Origin: Microvelia longipes
Taxonomy: Eukaryota; Arthropoda; Insecta; Hemiptera; Veliidae
NCBI GenBank assembly: GCA_018340805.1
Contig: JACMZG010000008.1
Location: forward strand, 31,469,526 to 31,533,525
Length of the DNA stretch: 64,000 nucleotides
Direction: 5' to 3'
Position 1 is the stretch's first letter; the number at the start of each line of letters is the position of its first letter. Position numbers and translations under genes: made by a program. Positions 44,721 through 56,782 of the stretch are shown here, piece after piece. Below the pieces are notes generated by a model. That model searched no databases, was not told the DNA's origin, and saw only the letters and a program-made list of their open reading frames with translations.

Positions 44721-45649
44721 TGAAATTTCAAAACCTCTAATTGTTTTTAAAAGTATGATACGCATAGTTTTGGAAATCGTGAAATAATATAAAGCACAAG
44801 TAGACACAAGTTACAGGCTATTCAACTTTGATTTATAAATGTATTATTTAAAATTATGCCCAAAAGATTTTACATTTGTCAAAAAGCTGTAAATAAATAT
44901 GGCACAATGAAAACATGCAAAGCGAGTCCGAAGTAGTGAGGGAGGGGGTTTCCCCGAGATCACTTCAAATACTGAAATTGACCGTGAACTCGGTCTTCCT
45001 ACAGAGGTAAAGTTTTAGCGAAACCTTAAAACTAAATTGTTCATTTATATTTTGAACTTGTAGTACAATTCTCTAAGGTACGCGTAGGAATTTAATTCTT
45101 ATTTTCACCGGACTTTTCTTAAAATCCAAATCACTTAACATATAGCTCTTTTGAAAACCTTTTATTAAAAAATTAACATACTTTAAAATGTTATGCAATC
45201 ATAACTAATAGAGTGAAGAGCTGACTGACCAGTATTTAACATTATTTTTGTTAAATTTAATATTTGGCGCAAAAGTAAAGGTAAAAGCAATAAATTGTAA
45301 TAAAACATTAAGTCACATATCACGTGCGTACAATTAATTTGACAAGAAAAGATTGTGGTACCCATAAAATGTTAAATGGAGGTAGGGACCATGTTATTTT
45401 TTGTGTGTTTCTTATTTTTTTATTAAATTATGACTAATAAAATAAACTAAAAAATGTTATACGTTTTAACATTTATTTTTAAGAGCATTTATATTATTTA
45501 AAGTACAAACAAATATATCTTATTTTGTAAATTATGCCATGTAAGACCATTTTCTTGAGATAAAACAAGTATCTAAATTGCAAATACCTTATACAAATAT
45601 TTACACAGATATGTTAAATATAGGACATTTTTTACAAGATTTTTTTTTT

Positions 45650-45880
45650 AAGATTTAGTACCCTAATAAAATACCAACAAAATATAATTTTGACAATCCT
45701 GCAAAAAAATTATAAAATAAAATACCTAACTAAAAACAAAATTATCCTTTAACCAAACAACCCTCCTCACACCCCCAAAAAATTACAAAATTAATACCCA
45801 AATACTAATACAAAATAAATAAAAAACGTGCCAAAATTACCCCCAAAATAATAATTATAATATGGCTCCGGTAAACGCAA
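45650..45880. other. G-depleted, A/C-rich stretch
   Basis: About 210 nt contain only a handful of G residues on the plus strand but many CCC and AAA runs (CCAAACAACCCTCC, ACACCCCCAAAAAA, TTACCCCCAAAAT). No gene recognised. Confidence 0.7.
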
Positions 45881-46354
45881 TACAAATTTTTTTAACATTT
45901 GCCAATAAAGAAATCGAATTAAAAAAAGGTCAGAAATAGATTAAAAAAATATAATATACAATTTTCTTATTTCTTCTTAATGAGAGCTTAGGCTTATCAA
46001 AATATATGGTAAGTAGTTAAATTTAAATTAAATTTTAATTTAATAGGTTTTACGATTGAATAGACTGTGATTTCGAAGGAAAAAACTATAGTGTGACATA
46101 AAGAAGGTATATTATGAATTCTATACCAAGAGATTTTATTACGTTTTTATGTGGGTCCATCAATTTTATGATTATTATCAAAACCTTTCAAAATATTTAA
46201 TTGAATTCCGACGATTTTAAGGCTTCATGCGATTCCTTTAAATTTAAATTTATTTTGCATTTTTACCTAATATTTAGGTTTTATCAACAATTTTGTGTTA
46301 TATAATCAGTACAGATTATGAATACAGGTAGTATTATAGATCCTGAGATTGAAA

Positions 46355-47301
46355 GTGTATACAGTACTAATACTATATACTAAGAGTATTAGTTAGTACA
46401 GTAGATCATTACTAATACTACTGAGAGTAGATCAGTACTAATACTACTATGATATTTACTTATTATAGTATATCGGTACTAATAATAAGAGTATTACTTA
46501 GTATATAGTATATTAGCAATAAAACTACTAAGAGTATTAGTTAGTCAGTAGAACAGTACTAATACTACTAAGAGTATTAGTTAGTACAGTAGATCAGTAC
46601 TAATACTACTAAGAGTATTAGTTAGTACAGTAGTACTAATACTACTAAGAGTATTAGTTAGTACAGTAGAACAGTACTAATACTACTAAGAGCATTATTT
46701 AGTATGTAGATCAGTACAATACTACTAGAGTACAGTAGATCAGTACTAATACTAGTAAGAGTAGTTAGTTAGTACAGTAGAACAGTACTAATACTACTAA
46801 GAGTATTATGTATACTAGATCAGTACAATACTACTAAGATATTTATATTATAGTATATCGGTACTAATACAAATAAGAGTATTACTTAGTATAGTATATT
46901 AGCAATAAAACTACTAAAGTATTAGTTAGTACAGTAGATCAGTACTAATACTACTAAGAGTATTAGTTAGTACAGTAGATCAGTACTAATACTACTAAGA
47001 GTATTAGTTAGTACAGTAGATCAGTACTAATACTACTAAGAGTATTAGTTAGTACAGTAGAACAGTACTAATACTACTAAGAGTATTAGTTAGTACGTAG
47101 AGGTACTAATACTACTAAGAGTATTAGTTAGTACAGTAGATCAGTACTAATACTACTAAGAGTATTAGTTAGTACAGTAGATCAGTACTAATACTACTAA
47201 GAGTATTAGTTAGTACAGTAGATCAGTACTAATACTACTAAGAGTATTAGTACGGTAGATCAGTACTAATACTACTAAGAGTATTAGTTAGTACAGTAGA
47301 T
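46355..47301. repeat. 41-bp tandem array (main block)
   Basis: About 23 units of the form CAGTACTAATACTACTAAGA plus GTATTAGTTAGTACAGTAGAT. Each unit contains ACTAATAC and GTATTAGT as a perfect inverted repeat around TACTAAGA. Units at the left are diverged or partly deleted, those at the right nearly identical. Confidence 0.95.
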
Positions 47302-47584
47302 AAAATGCAAATAATTTTCTTCATAATACTAAAATAATATTTTCTATTCATAATCAATAATAATTTACTACTAACTATCTTCACTACTTTACTTACTAAC
47401 CTACTACTATTTATTATATTATACGATAAAACTTTATATTATTATAAATTATTATAAATATATTCTAAAGACTCCCTCCTGCTGCACAGGGCCTCCTGGT
47501 CTACAGCAGGAGGTTTCCTTATACATGGAATAATAATGTTATGTATTATATTATTTATAAAATAAAGAAATTTGTTTTAAAAAA
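47302..47584 (+). mobile_element. 283-bp poly(A)-ended insertion in the 41-bp array
   Basis: The array is broken exactly within its GTAGATCAGTAC segment, with AGAT repeated on both sides (47298-47301 and 47585-47588). The insert ends AATAAAGAAATTTG then TTTTAAAAAAA, as a retroposed transcript would. Near its 3' third, CCTCCTGCTG (47475) pairs with CAGCAGGAGG (47513). No reading frame. Source unknown. Confidence 0.65.
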
Positions 47585-47682
47585 AGATCAGTACTAATAC
47601 TACTAAGAGTATTAGTTTAGTCCAGTAGATCAGGTACTAATACTACTAAGAGTATTAGTTAGTTCTGTAGAGCAGTAACTAA
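47585..47682. repeat. 41-bp tandem array (distal two units)
   Basis: Two further units with small changes (GTTTAGTCCAGTAG, GTTAGTTCTGTAG) resume after the insertion and decay at about 47682. Confidence 0.9.
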
Positions 47683-47689
47683 TGGCGTT

Positions 47690-49440
47690 AATGGTCTACT
47701 CTTTATACAGTCATTTCGGCCAAAAAACCATCTATGTTGTATTTAAATTTCTAGGTCATACAGATTGACTATAAAACATCATGGATGTCCAAAAAAATTA
47801 ACATTATAACAAGATTTCTTAAAAGTATTTTACCTGATGTTTGGTTAGGTAAACATTTGTCAAATGCTTTTTGCTTAATAATGTACAATTATCTTAATAA
47901 ATTAAAATACCGTAACGTAATGAGTTTTCAATTGGAAGGGTTAGTAACTTGTTTTACTCCCCACTCTCAGTCTCTCCTTTTCTAACGTTTTCTGTCGCTC
48001 ATATACACTAATATACGCTTATCGAAACAAAGCATTATCATCTCGCACTTTCACCGTAAAAGGCTTCCTTAAAAATTAAATGCGTTAATTATGTTTGGTG
48101 ATTATTATAAGGTTTTGATGATTTGTCACGTAATGCCTTAACTATAAAATTATTTAAGATTTAATAATTATCCTGTTCGATGAATTATTTCCGTTGATAA
48201 AATTGTAGATAATAGTTTTCTTAATTTTACATCTTTTAGTTAGGTTTTTATTATTTAGTATGGTTTCATCACAAGATGCGATCAATGGCATCGAAAATAG
48301 ATCACTAATTGGATGTTAAAATATTCTTAAACCAGTTTGCTTAAGTGGATCCCTTATATTTGAAGGTTAGAACATCTTGGGGATTCATCGTGTAGAAAGG
48401 AAGACGAATAGTCCAGCCTTGATTATTTTCCCTCGAAGATGTTTAACTACACTCTACTCTATATGCCATTGCAAAACAATTTTACTTTGATCAATGAAAG
48501 TCAATGATGTTCTTTTTAAACATGTGTTAGTTATAAACAAGAAGGTTTCTTTAACATTTACGTTTATTATTATCTGAAACTGTTTGAGTTCTTGTTTCTA
48601 AAAAGATTTATAGCAATGATGAAAATAAACAACCCGCTTCTTCTTTTGATATAAAATTCAAATAAACTTCACTGTTATTCATGATTTTTGGTCATTGATG
48701 TAGTATTCAATCCATACATCATATTAAGTACAATTGTATAAGCTTTTTTTAATAATTTTTACATAATTACTTATTGCTATGTTTTTTTTAATCTTTCTAA
48801 TGATTTACATGAAGAATGGTTTTTAATTCCCTCTGCAGTTAAAAGTCAATTATTTATTTATTATTTAATCATGTATACCTATTACTTTGTATTCTTTCAA
48901 CAAAATTCTTTAAGAAATGTTTTTGTTGTATTTGTTTTATTATCAGAGACTTATATTAAGATTTTTAAGCTATATGGCAGTGGAAGGGGGTTATTATTTT
49001 CTATTATTAACAAAACATATAATAATTAATAATGTAATTATAACTATTAAAATAAAGTTTATTTTGTAAATCAAATACACATAATTTAAATGTAAGTGTC
49101 CTTGTTTACATTGTGAATAATTTGACATCTAAGCGACTTACCTCAAGTTTTTTAAGAATATCTCGGTTAAACAACTTTGTTCAAGGAGGAGATTGCTTTT
49201 TCTCTTGATTTCAATGATAGCCCTTTAAAATTATGACGGAGTCATCTGCAAAGCATGACAACATACCAGGCATGTAAAGTAGGTAAAGCATGTGACATAG
49301 ATTATTAATACTTGTATGTGTCTCCATAATACTAGATAAGAATCTGTTAAGGGCACAGAAGAAACTAGATTTTATTAGATAAAGTGAACTATATTTAACT
49401 ATTTACACATAGCATATTCATGTTAGATGCTAAAACATAC
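47690..49440. other. AT-rich intergenic DNA
   Basis: No gene or repeat family recognised. Confidence 0.35.
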
Positions 49441-49444
49441 AGAA

Positions 49445-50060
49445 AAATCAGTTAAGGGGTATATCACAACTTTTTCTCATTACATCGGAGTCGTTACGCT
49501 CATCCCCCAACTTCAGACTTGCTTCGCTCGCCCTCTGAATGTACAAGTCGTTAAATTTATACTGCAACACCTCTTCGGCCTTGCTTTGCTCGTCCTAAGA
49601 TAATAAATACATCCGTTTTATTCCCACTGGTCACCCATCCAGGCACTGACCACGCTCGATCCTGCTCAACTTTAATGATTTATCAAAAATCATGGATGTA
49701 CTTGTCATAGTGAAATGAAACTTGGAGTACTCAACTATTACGTAAAGGTATACACTTGTACCAAATTTCAACTTAATGCGATTGTTTTCTGATTTGTTTT
49801 TAATTTTTAAAAAATGTACATATGTCATTCGGTAAAACTTAAACTAATACTGATAATGATATGAAACTTGGCACATAAGTTAGGCTTGTACATGGCTACA
49901 TGCGTGAAAAATCTCAAATTGATTGGCAACATTTTACCGTGATTTATGATTTTTTGGAAATTTTTGCTGTCATAAGCTTAATGATGTCATAAAAAAATTA
50001 AAACTACAATGATAGAGATTTTCGTACGAAGTTTCAACTCTATAGCATATATACACTAGG
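49445..50060 (+). repeat. family A repeat, sense, missing the extreme 3' end
   Basis: TATCACAACTTTTTCTCATTACATCGGAGTCG, GCTTGCTTTGCTCG-type modules, CACTGGTCACCCATCCAGGCACTGACCACGCTCG, CATATGTCATTCGGTAAAAC, ending CTCTATAGCATATATACACTAGGAGC. Confidence 0.75.
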
Positions 50061-50228
50061 AGCACATGTAAATATAAGTTCATGTAAATATGAAAAAGTA
50101 AAAAAGAATCATGCCTAGCAGAGAATTTTATTTAATTGTGCTAATTTTAATAATGAAACAATTAACAGAGACCCCATTTATTATTTAGTTATGAGAGATC
50201 CTGACAATGTTGGAATCGACCACTTTTA

Positions 50229-50313
50229 TCTTAGGATCAAGTTTGATTTCCTGATCCTAAGACACCTAAGACAGAAAGAGGTCCCAGAAAATGCCGATCA
50301 AATCCATGATCGG
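50229..50313. repeat. two adjacent perfect hairpins
   Basis: TCTTAGGATCA (50229) pairs with TGATCCTAAGA (50252) over 11 bp with a 12-nt loop. CCGATCA (50294) pairs with TGATCGG (50307) over 7 bp. Confidence 0.8.
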
Positions 50314-50329
50314 TGATAATTCCAATATC

Positions 50330-52100
50330 AATATTTCGATTTAAGACTCGATCTCACATAAAGGTCAATCTTGTTTATCAAAATTAGTGGTTAAACAAAT
50401 CTCGGGTCTGAAAAATGTTTTTAATTATTATAAACCTACCTTGCTACTGCCTGATCAACTCATTTAATGTGGACGTGTAGCTCTAACAGTATTTATTGTT
50501 AGTTTGCTTACAATTCAATTGCAGATTTAGCAACTATGGTAAATAAATTAAACAAAATAACTATATATTTATTATTTATTACATCATTACATATATTTCT
50601 GATGTTTGAAAAGAGTAAATTAAAACAAAGAATAAATTATCTTTTGATTAAATTAACGGTAAGATTTTTTTTAATCTTAGTTTTATTAAACTAATTTTCA
50701 ACAATTTATAAATTTATTAACCAATAAAACTTTGTAGGGGAAGCTGCATATGAAGACAAATTAATAAAAATAATAAATTTATATTAACTTTTACACTTAA
50801 AATACTTATTGGACGAAATCCAATGTTATTATATGGAATTAAAAATCAAGTTATTCGAGCTTATTGCAATTAGCAAAAGTATTAAGTTCTTGTTGATAAT
50901 TGAACATTTAAAATTAAATGGAGAAAATGCATTTTAAATTATGTAAGCTGTGAAGTTACATCAAATGATCTGCGTTCAATGCATCTGCTCAGTAAATGAC
51001 CTCGAGCTTTCACCGCAAGGTCACCGTAAATAAAATAAGGACCAGATTTTATTAATAACCATATCGGATGTATAAAGCTGGACAAGTTGAAAGTAAAAGT
51101 GAAATTTCGTAGGCATTAACTAAAATTATTCAGCTTAAATTTACTTGTTTTTTAAAGTAGCAAGTAATATTGAGGTTTTTTTTGGAAAGAATAAAAACCT
51201 TTTAAATTTTATAATAAAAATACTGGGGTTATAAAATAATATTCAAAAGGATTTGTATAATACTTTTTTGTCATAATGAAATTAACTATGCCACATGTCG
51301 ATTATTTAGAGATAAAATCAGAGTTTTTATCTTATAAATCTGACGGAGGACAATAAATTCTTTAGCTCTAACGCTTGGTATAACAATCGAAACGTACAGG
51401 ATTTTAAGGAATGTGGAATTTGGCGTAGTAATGTGTCAAACGTTTTATCATTCAACATTTTAAAGGCATTATTAACATTTTTTGTCTCAAGTTACGAAAT
51501 CTTTTATGCTTTTTAACTGATTGTTTGTCACTTATTGCTTCATTAATCGATTCTTTATTACATCTGTAGCACCTTATTAAAAATAAAACAAAATTCTGTA
51601 AACTTTTTAAAATTATTTGCAAGTTGGATTCAGCAACCCTCAAAGACATATTGTCCCTTCCATATTTAATCGATGATTCAAACTTGAAAGATGTAGTTAT
51701 TATCATTTCTAGTTTTCTCGCAATATACATATTTAGCAACATTTTTAGAAAAAATTGTAGCGCAGTACGAACGGGGATCGTTGCTTTATGCGCAAGTGTT
51801 CAATAAAGAATTTAAAAATTAGCATCTTGCATGTAGATACATAAAATACCACACAACTTTGTCTTGATCTAAAAAAAATAAAAAAGACAGTTTTTTGGCA
51901 CGGGCAATATACTAGTAAACTAGCAGACGTGAAAACATTTAGATATATCTAAAGTACCAATAAGTTCATGTGGGTTTAAAACTTTTAAGGTGTATGATTT
52001 TCTAACATTATTTATTTATGTTCCTCGTGGAAGAGAAAATAAAATTTAAAGTAGAAATAACTGTCAAAGAATACAAATGACAAAAATTAATATCAAAATG
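50330..52100. other. AT-rich intergenic DNA with overlapping open frames
   Basis: A 96-codon minus-strand frame at 51452-51742 overlaps a plus-strand frame. Neither has a recognisable domain, signal peptide or splice context, so no gene is called. Confidence 0.3.
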
Positions 52101-52113
52101 CAAAATTAAGGAT

Positions 52114-52144
52114 CATTAAGTCTCTAATTTCTAGAGACTTAATG
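52114..52144. repeat. perfect 13-bp hairpin with 5-nt loop
   Basis: CATTAAGTCTCTA-ATTTC-TAGAGACTTAATG, no mismatches. It lies 56 nt before the family B copy. Confidence 0.9.
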
Positions 52145-52199
52145 AGTGCAAAATCTTAAGGTTGATTTTAGTAGTATAATTTTTTAGCATAAAGAGGCA

Positions 52200-52540
<341 letters not shown>

Positions 52541-52619
52541 TCCAACCGTTTTTCAACCGGAAAAACCGAAAATAATTCTCTAAACTTTTCTTTTTTCGAA
52601 CCATATTTTTATATTGAAA

Positions 52620-52915
52620 TATTGTGTTTGCGAGAAAATCCAAAACCGGGATGTCACCGGATTCATTTTTTTAAAAAATTAAAAAAATCGGAAAACCTTT
52701 CACGTAAAAAATAAGAATACTAAATTTCGTTTCAATACAAGTATAACCATGATCTTTATTGGATCATAAAAGTTAGCGTAGCATTGAGCGGTGGTCGGTG
52801 CTTCAGTATAAATTTTGCGTATTGCATATTCTGAGGTTCAGCGAAGCGATTTGGAAGCGATTTGGAAGCGATGTGTTGAGAAAAAGTTCCAATGTACCCC
52901 GAACCCGATTTGTTT
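52620..52915 (-). repeat. family A repeat, antisense, internally deleted
   Basis: TGTGTTTGCGAGAAAATCCAAAACCGGGATGTCACCGG, then a jump to AACCATGATCTTTATTGGATCATAAAAG, GGTTCAGCGAAGCG, and ACCCCGAACCCGATT. Confidence 0.7.
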
Positions 52916-52929
52916 ATTTCTGCTTCACT

Positions 52930-54800
52930 AATTAATTCTTATATTATAGCAAATATCCCAAATACTCATAATTACAGATTCATTTTGATTATGCAAGTTA
53001 ATATTGATTACGCACTAACATCTGTAATAATCAATAAACCAATAATCATTTAAACCAGTTTTAAATAACTTTATTATAAACCCCAGCGTGTGTAAGTTTT
53101 ATTTAACAGAGCGATAAAGCTGACTATCAGGGATTAAGTATTTAATACCTGCAGGAGCTCAGAAAGAAGTTTATAGTAAGAAGACGTGTAAAGGATCGGG
53201 CTGGGTCACGAAACACGTCTCACGAACACACAATAAAAACACATCTATAGAGTTCTGTTTGATTTAAAACATACCAGATGATTTACCTTTTAAGTCTTTT
53301 CTCTGAAATTTGTTACCTTTTTAAGGGTTTTCATTAAATATTGTTAAAATGTGTTTAAAATTCGTTAGCTCATACCATATCAGGTCTCAACAGTCCTAGC
53401 CTAGATTTTGAGTAACAGTTGATAAAGATAAGGTACATACGTAACATAAGATGTGCCGCACAGATAAGATACGAACTAAGCCGACTGTCTAAGAAATTCT
53501 GTTTGTCAAGATTTAAATGTAATACTTAGAAAGAAAAAATAATCCTACAATATGGGGAAATTAAAAAATAAACAAATTTGTGAAGGGTCGTCATAATCAA
53601 AAGAATTATTTTAGCATCTGATTGGTCGAACAGAGAATTTTCACAGATCAGCATGATTATGCGTTGTTTGCTCATCCTCCAGAAACATTTTTTACTTGTT
53701 CGCTGACCACATTCTATTAATATATCATTGCAACAGTTTTAAGACAACTAAATCAAAAAAGAATGGGGTAGTGTATATTTGTATACGTATAAATGAAAGA
53801 ATATGATTTTTAAAATTATCTTATTATCCTTGCGTCTTGATTAGCCTTTGGATAAGATCTGACTGATGAAATTTTCAAAGTATCTAACAAATTATTTATC
53901 GACGTACTTTTCGCTAAAAATTGTATTCCTTTTCCAAGTAAGCACTTATACTTTGACAGAGAGCAAAATTTCTTTAAAGCTATACTTTTGCATGATCCAC
54001 AATCTATACACATCTGGAACCTCGAGTGGTAAAATGAACTCGTATAAAATGTTCCTAGTTGAAAAAGCGGTTCTATTCTTCCGTCTTGACCCAGCTCTTT
54101 TTTCTTTCCTATATTTAGATTTTTGAAAGTTTTATAAGTAGGTATAAAAGTCAGTTTTTATTTATATTGGTCAGAGCTATCTTTTTAATTATAACGATTT
54201 TCGTATTCTTTTCACGTAAGTCTCTTAGCTAAAATTGCTATTATTTTGGCGGGTGAAAGGAAAACAAAGATGAAAAAATACATTTTATGGCTTCAGTTTA
54301 AAATAAAAAAAAACTACGTAAGCTGAAATCTAAAGCATTATTTAAGAGATTCGTTGGTTTTAAAAATGCGCAAAAGTTGGGTTTTTAAGTGTGGTTTTAA
54401 AATTTACTTTATTTATAGAATAAAATCCAAACATAATCCAACAGTCTTTTGACCCCTAGAACTTTTGTACTCAGTTCCATTCCTTTCTGAAAAAGCGTTC
54501 AACGTTATCGCGTCACATAAAATATAGAAACAAAATTAATAAAAAACCCTTTTACAAAAAGATCCTAATTCATGCATAGTAAATATATTAAAGTAGTATA
54601 ATAAATTGATGTATAGTATACATAGTAAAGTAAATTAATGTAAAATGATTACATTAATTTTTTGTACATGTAGTATATTAGTATATATATATATAGTATA
54701 GTATATAGTAGCAGTAGTAGTAGTATATAGTAGTATATATAGTAAAAAATGTAAAATGTTTTAATAATTTTGATATCTTTCGGAGAAAATGTTTAGGCAT
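52930..54800. other. AT-rich intergenic DNA
   Basis: No gene supported. A (GTA)n-like stretch (TAGTAGCAGTAGTAGTAG) lies at about 54.7 kb. Confidence 0.35.
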
Positions 54801-54804
54801 GGAC

Positions 54805-54868
54805 TAATTTTTTTTGCAAACACAATTCATTTTCATATATACGGTATATGAATGAGGAAAAGTAACAA
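54805..54868 (+). repeat. family A, 3'-end fragment
   Basis: TTTTTTTTGCAAACACAATTCATTTTC and GGTATATGAATGAGGAAAAGT. Confidence 0.6.
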
Positions 54869-54889
54869 ATATGAGTGGCAACATTTAAT

Positions 54890-55064
54890 TAAATAAATAA
54901 ATAACCTTTATTAAATCTAATTAGAATAATATTATCTTTATAATAATCATGAAATTTTAATAGTACATACACCCTTTATAATGATCTTTATCGGCTAATG
55001 CCGAGGTATCCTGCTAGGGGTTGAGTTACTACTGCTAACGCTAAAATAAATAAATAAAATAGTT
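54890..55064 (-). mobile_element. 3' end of a non-LTR retrotransposon (minus strand)
   Basis: On the minus strand this reads ...GATTTAATAAAGGTTATTTATTTATTTAATT, the same kind of AATAAAGG(C/T)TATTTATTTATT tail as the jockey-like element near 33.6 kb. It is preceded by a short GC-richer segment (CCCCTAGCAGGATACCTCGG). Only a 3' fragment is present. A 29-bp tandem repeat starts immediately beside it. Confidence 0.55.
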
Positions 55065-55070
55065 ACTTTT

Positions 55071-55188
55071 ATAATTGTACATCAAACAAATAGTTACATA
55101 TAATTGTACATATAACAAATAGTTACATATAATTGTACATCTAACAAATAGTTACATATAATTGTACATATAACAAATAGTTACATAT
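55071..55188. repeat. 29-bp tandem repeat, four copies
   Basis: ATAATTGTACATATAACAAA plus TAGTTACAT repeats four times with changes only at CAA/CTA/TAA positions. Confidence 0.9.
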
Positions 55189-55224
55189 TGTGTCTCTGGC
55201 ACAATTATGGCAAAATTTGAATTC

Positions 55225-55585
55225 TGGCACACTGTAGCTACGTACACAAATGACGTTTTTAAAAAATCGGAAAATAATCAAATGAATACCTTGATGTAAT
55301 AAATAAGTACTTTAAGTATCGTTTCAATACAAGACTAGCCTTGTGATTATTGTTGGATCATAAAAATTTGAGAGTGGTCAGTGTCTGGATGGGTGGCCGC
55401 TGGGAATAAACGAATGTATTTACTATCTGAGGACGAGCGAAGCGAGTTCGAAGACGTGTTGCAGTATAAATTTGGCGAATTGTATAATCTGAGGACGAGC
55501 GAATCGAGTCCAAAGTAGAGATGATGAGCGTAGCGAACCTGATGTGATAAGGAAAAGTTCCGGAGTACCCGTACTCATTTTTTTA
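55225..55585 (-). repeat. family A repeat, antisense 5' half, well conserved
   Basis: Contains two near-perfect modules (GAGGACGAGCGAAGCGAGTTC and GAGGACGAGCGAATCGAGTCC), then GATGAGCGTAGCGAACC and GGAGTACCCGTACTCATTTTTT. Confidence 0.75.
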
Positions 55586-55599
55586 TGCTCGCCAGTGCT

Positions 55600-56145
55600 A
55601 AATGGCGCAACATTTATAACTTAAAGAGCTTAAAACAAAAAAAAAATCTTAACAAAAAAAGACCACCTGGATATGAAGATTTATATGAAATTAATTAAAA
55701 TCCTATTGACGAAATCTGTAAGGGAGGTATATTTAAAATTTACATTAGGCCAGATGAAAGAAAGTGACCTGGGATGCCTACACAACTGGTTATAAATATA
55801 AATATACTAGGTCTAGGATGAAATGTTATTAAAATACATTTAGACTGTTATGAGATGAAGCAAATCAAGCATCTAATATTGTCAAATGGCTGGTAGATAT
55901 AGATAGATTATTTATGACTGAATATATCCAGGATTGTGAAATACGTAATTAAATTAACAAATAGTAAATATTGAGCTATAATACACCTAAAAAAAATAAA
56001 TTGTATTAATTATTTGTTAATGACTTGTATTGTAACCTTATATGTGTATTTTATATACAAAAACTTAACTTTATTAGCTTATTTAGTAATTCTGATCAGT
56101 GAAACTTGGTTTGTCTTCTTTAATTGAAATAAAGTCACTTTTATT
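55600..56145. other. AT-rich intergenic DNA
   Basis: Nothing recognised. Confidence 0.35.
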
Positions 56146-56149
56146 TAGC

Positions 56150-56235
56150 GAATTTTCATCAGAAAATTACGCTCTTGCGGTTATTTGGATGAAGGAACTA
56201 GAGAGGGGAATGGGGGTGGGACCGATTCAAATTGG
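56150..56235 (-). repeat. family D fragment
   Basis: TTTAGCGAATTTTCATCAGAAAATTACGC and GGTGGGACCGATTC match the end of the 16.9-kb copy in reverse complement. Confidence 0.45.
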
Positions 56236-56782
56236 CTTTTGGGTCTCCACAATCTAATACTGCTAAATTTGGGATTTAATTTTTTCCGATTTTTTTAAAG
56301 AAATTGATTCCATTCCATAGGTTATACAAAACTATGGTCGTCATTCAAAAATCGACACTCCACAGCGTTATTATCGCACACATAATGCTCAGTTAAGCAC
56401 AAACTTCTAATATATTTCAGCACAATTCCTTTGAAAAAATGTGGGAAAAATATATACATACCTTATATTTATATAATATATATAATATTAGATATATATA
56501 TACCTACATCTACACACACACATATATATATGTGTATGTGCACAATATTAATTGCTAAAACTAGGCAGTTAAGTATGACTGGTAGTATATTTAAAGATTT
56601 CCTCAATTTAGAAATGAGGTGTTCAATACATTAAATAATTACACGGCATGTGTATATGATTAAATCGCTATCTACTGTAATGCTTTTCGAAGTTGTTATA
56701 ATTAACCTTATTTTAAGTTATAAAATCCTACATATTTGTTTCCACTACCTTAAGTCTTAGGTAAACAACACTAGCAAGTTTT

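Noticed and set aside
51452..51742. 96-codon minus-strand frame rich in Lys/Arg
   Set aside because: No recognisable domain, an overlapping opposite frame of similar quality, and no splice signals.
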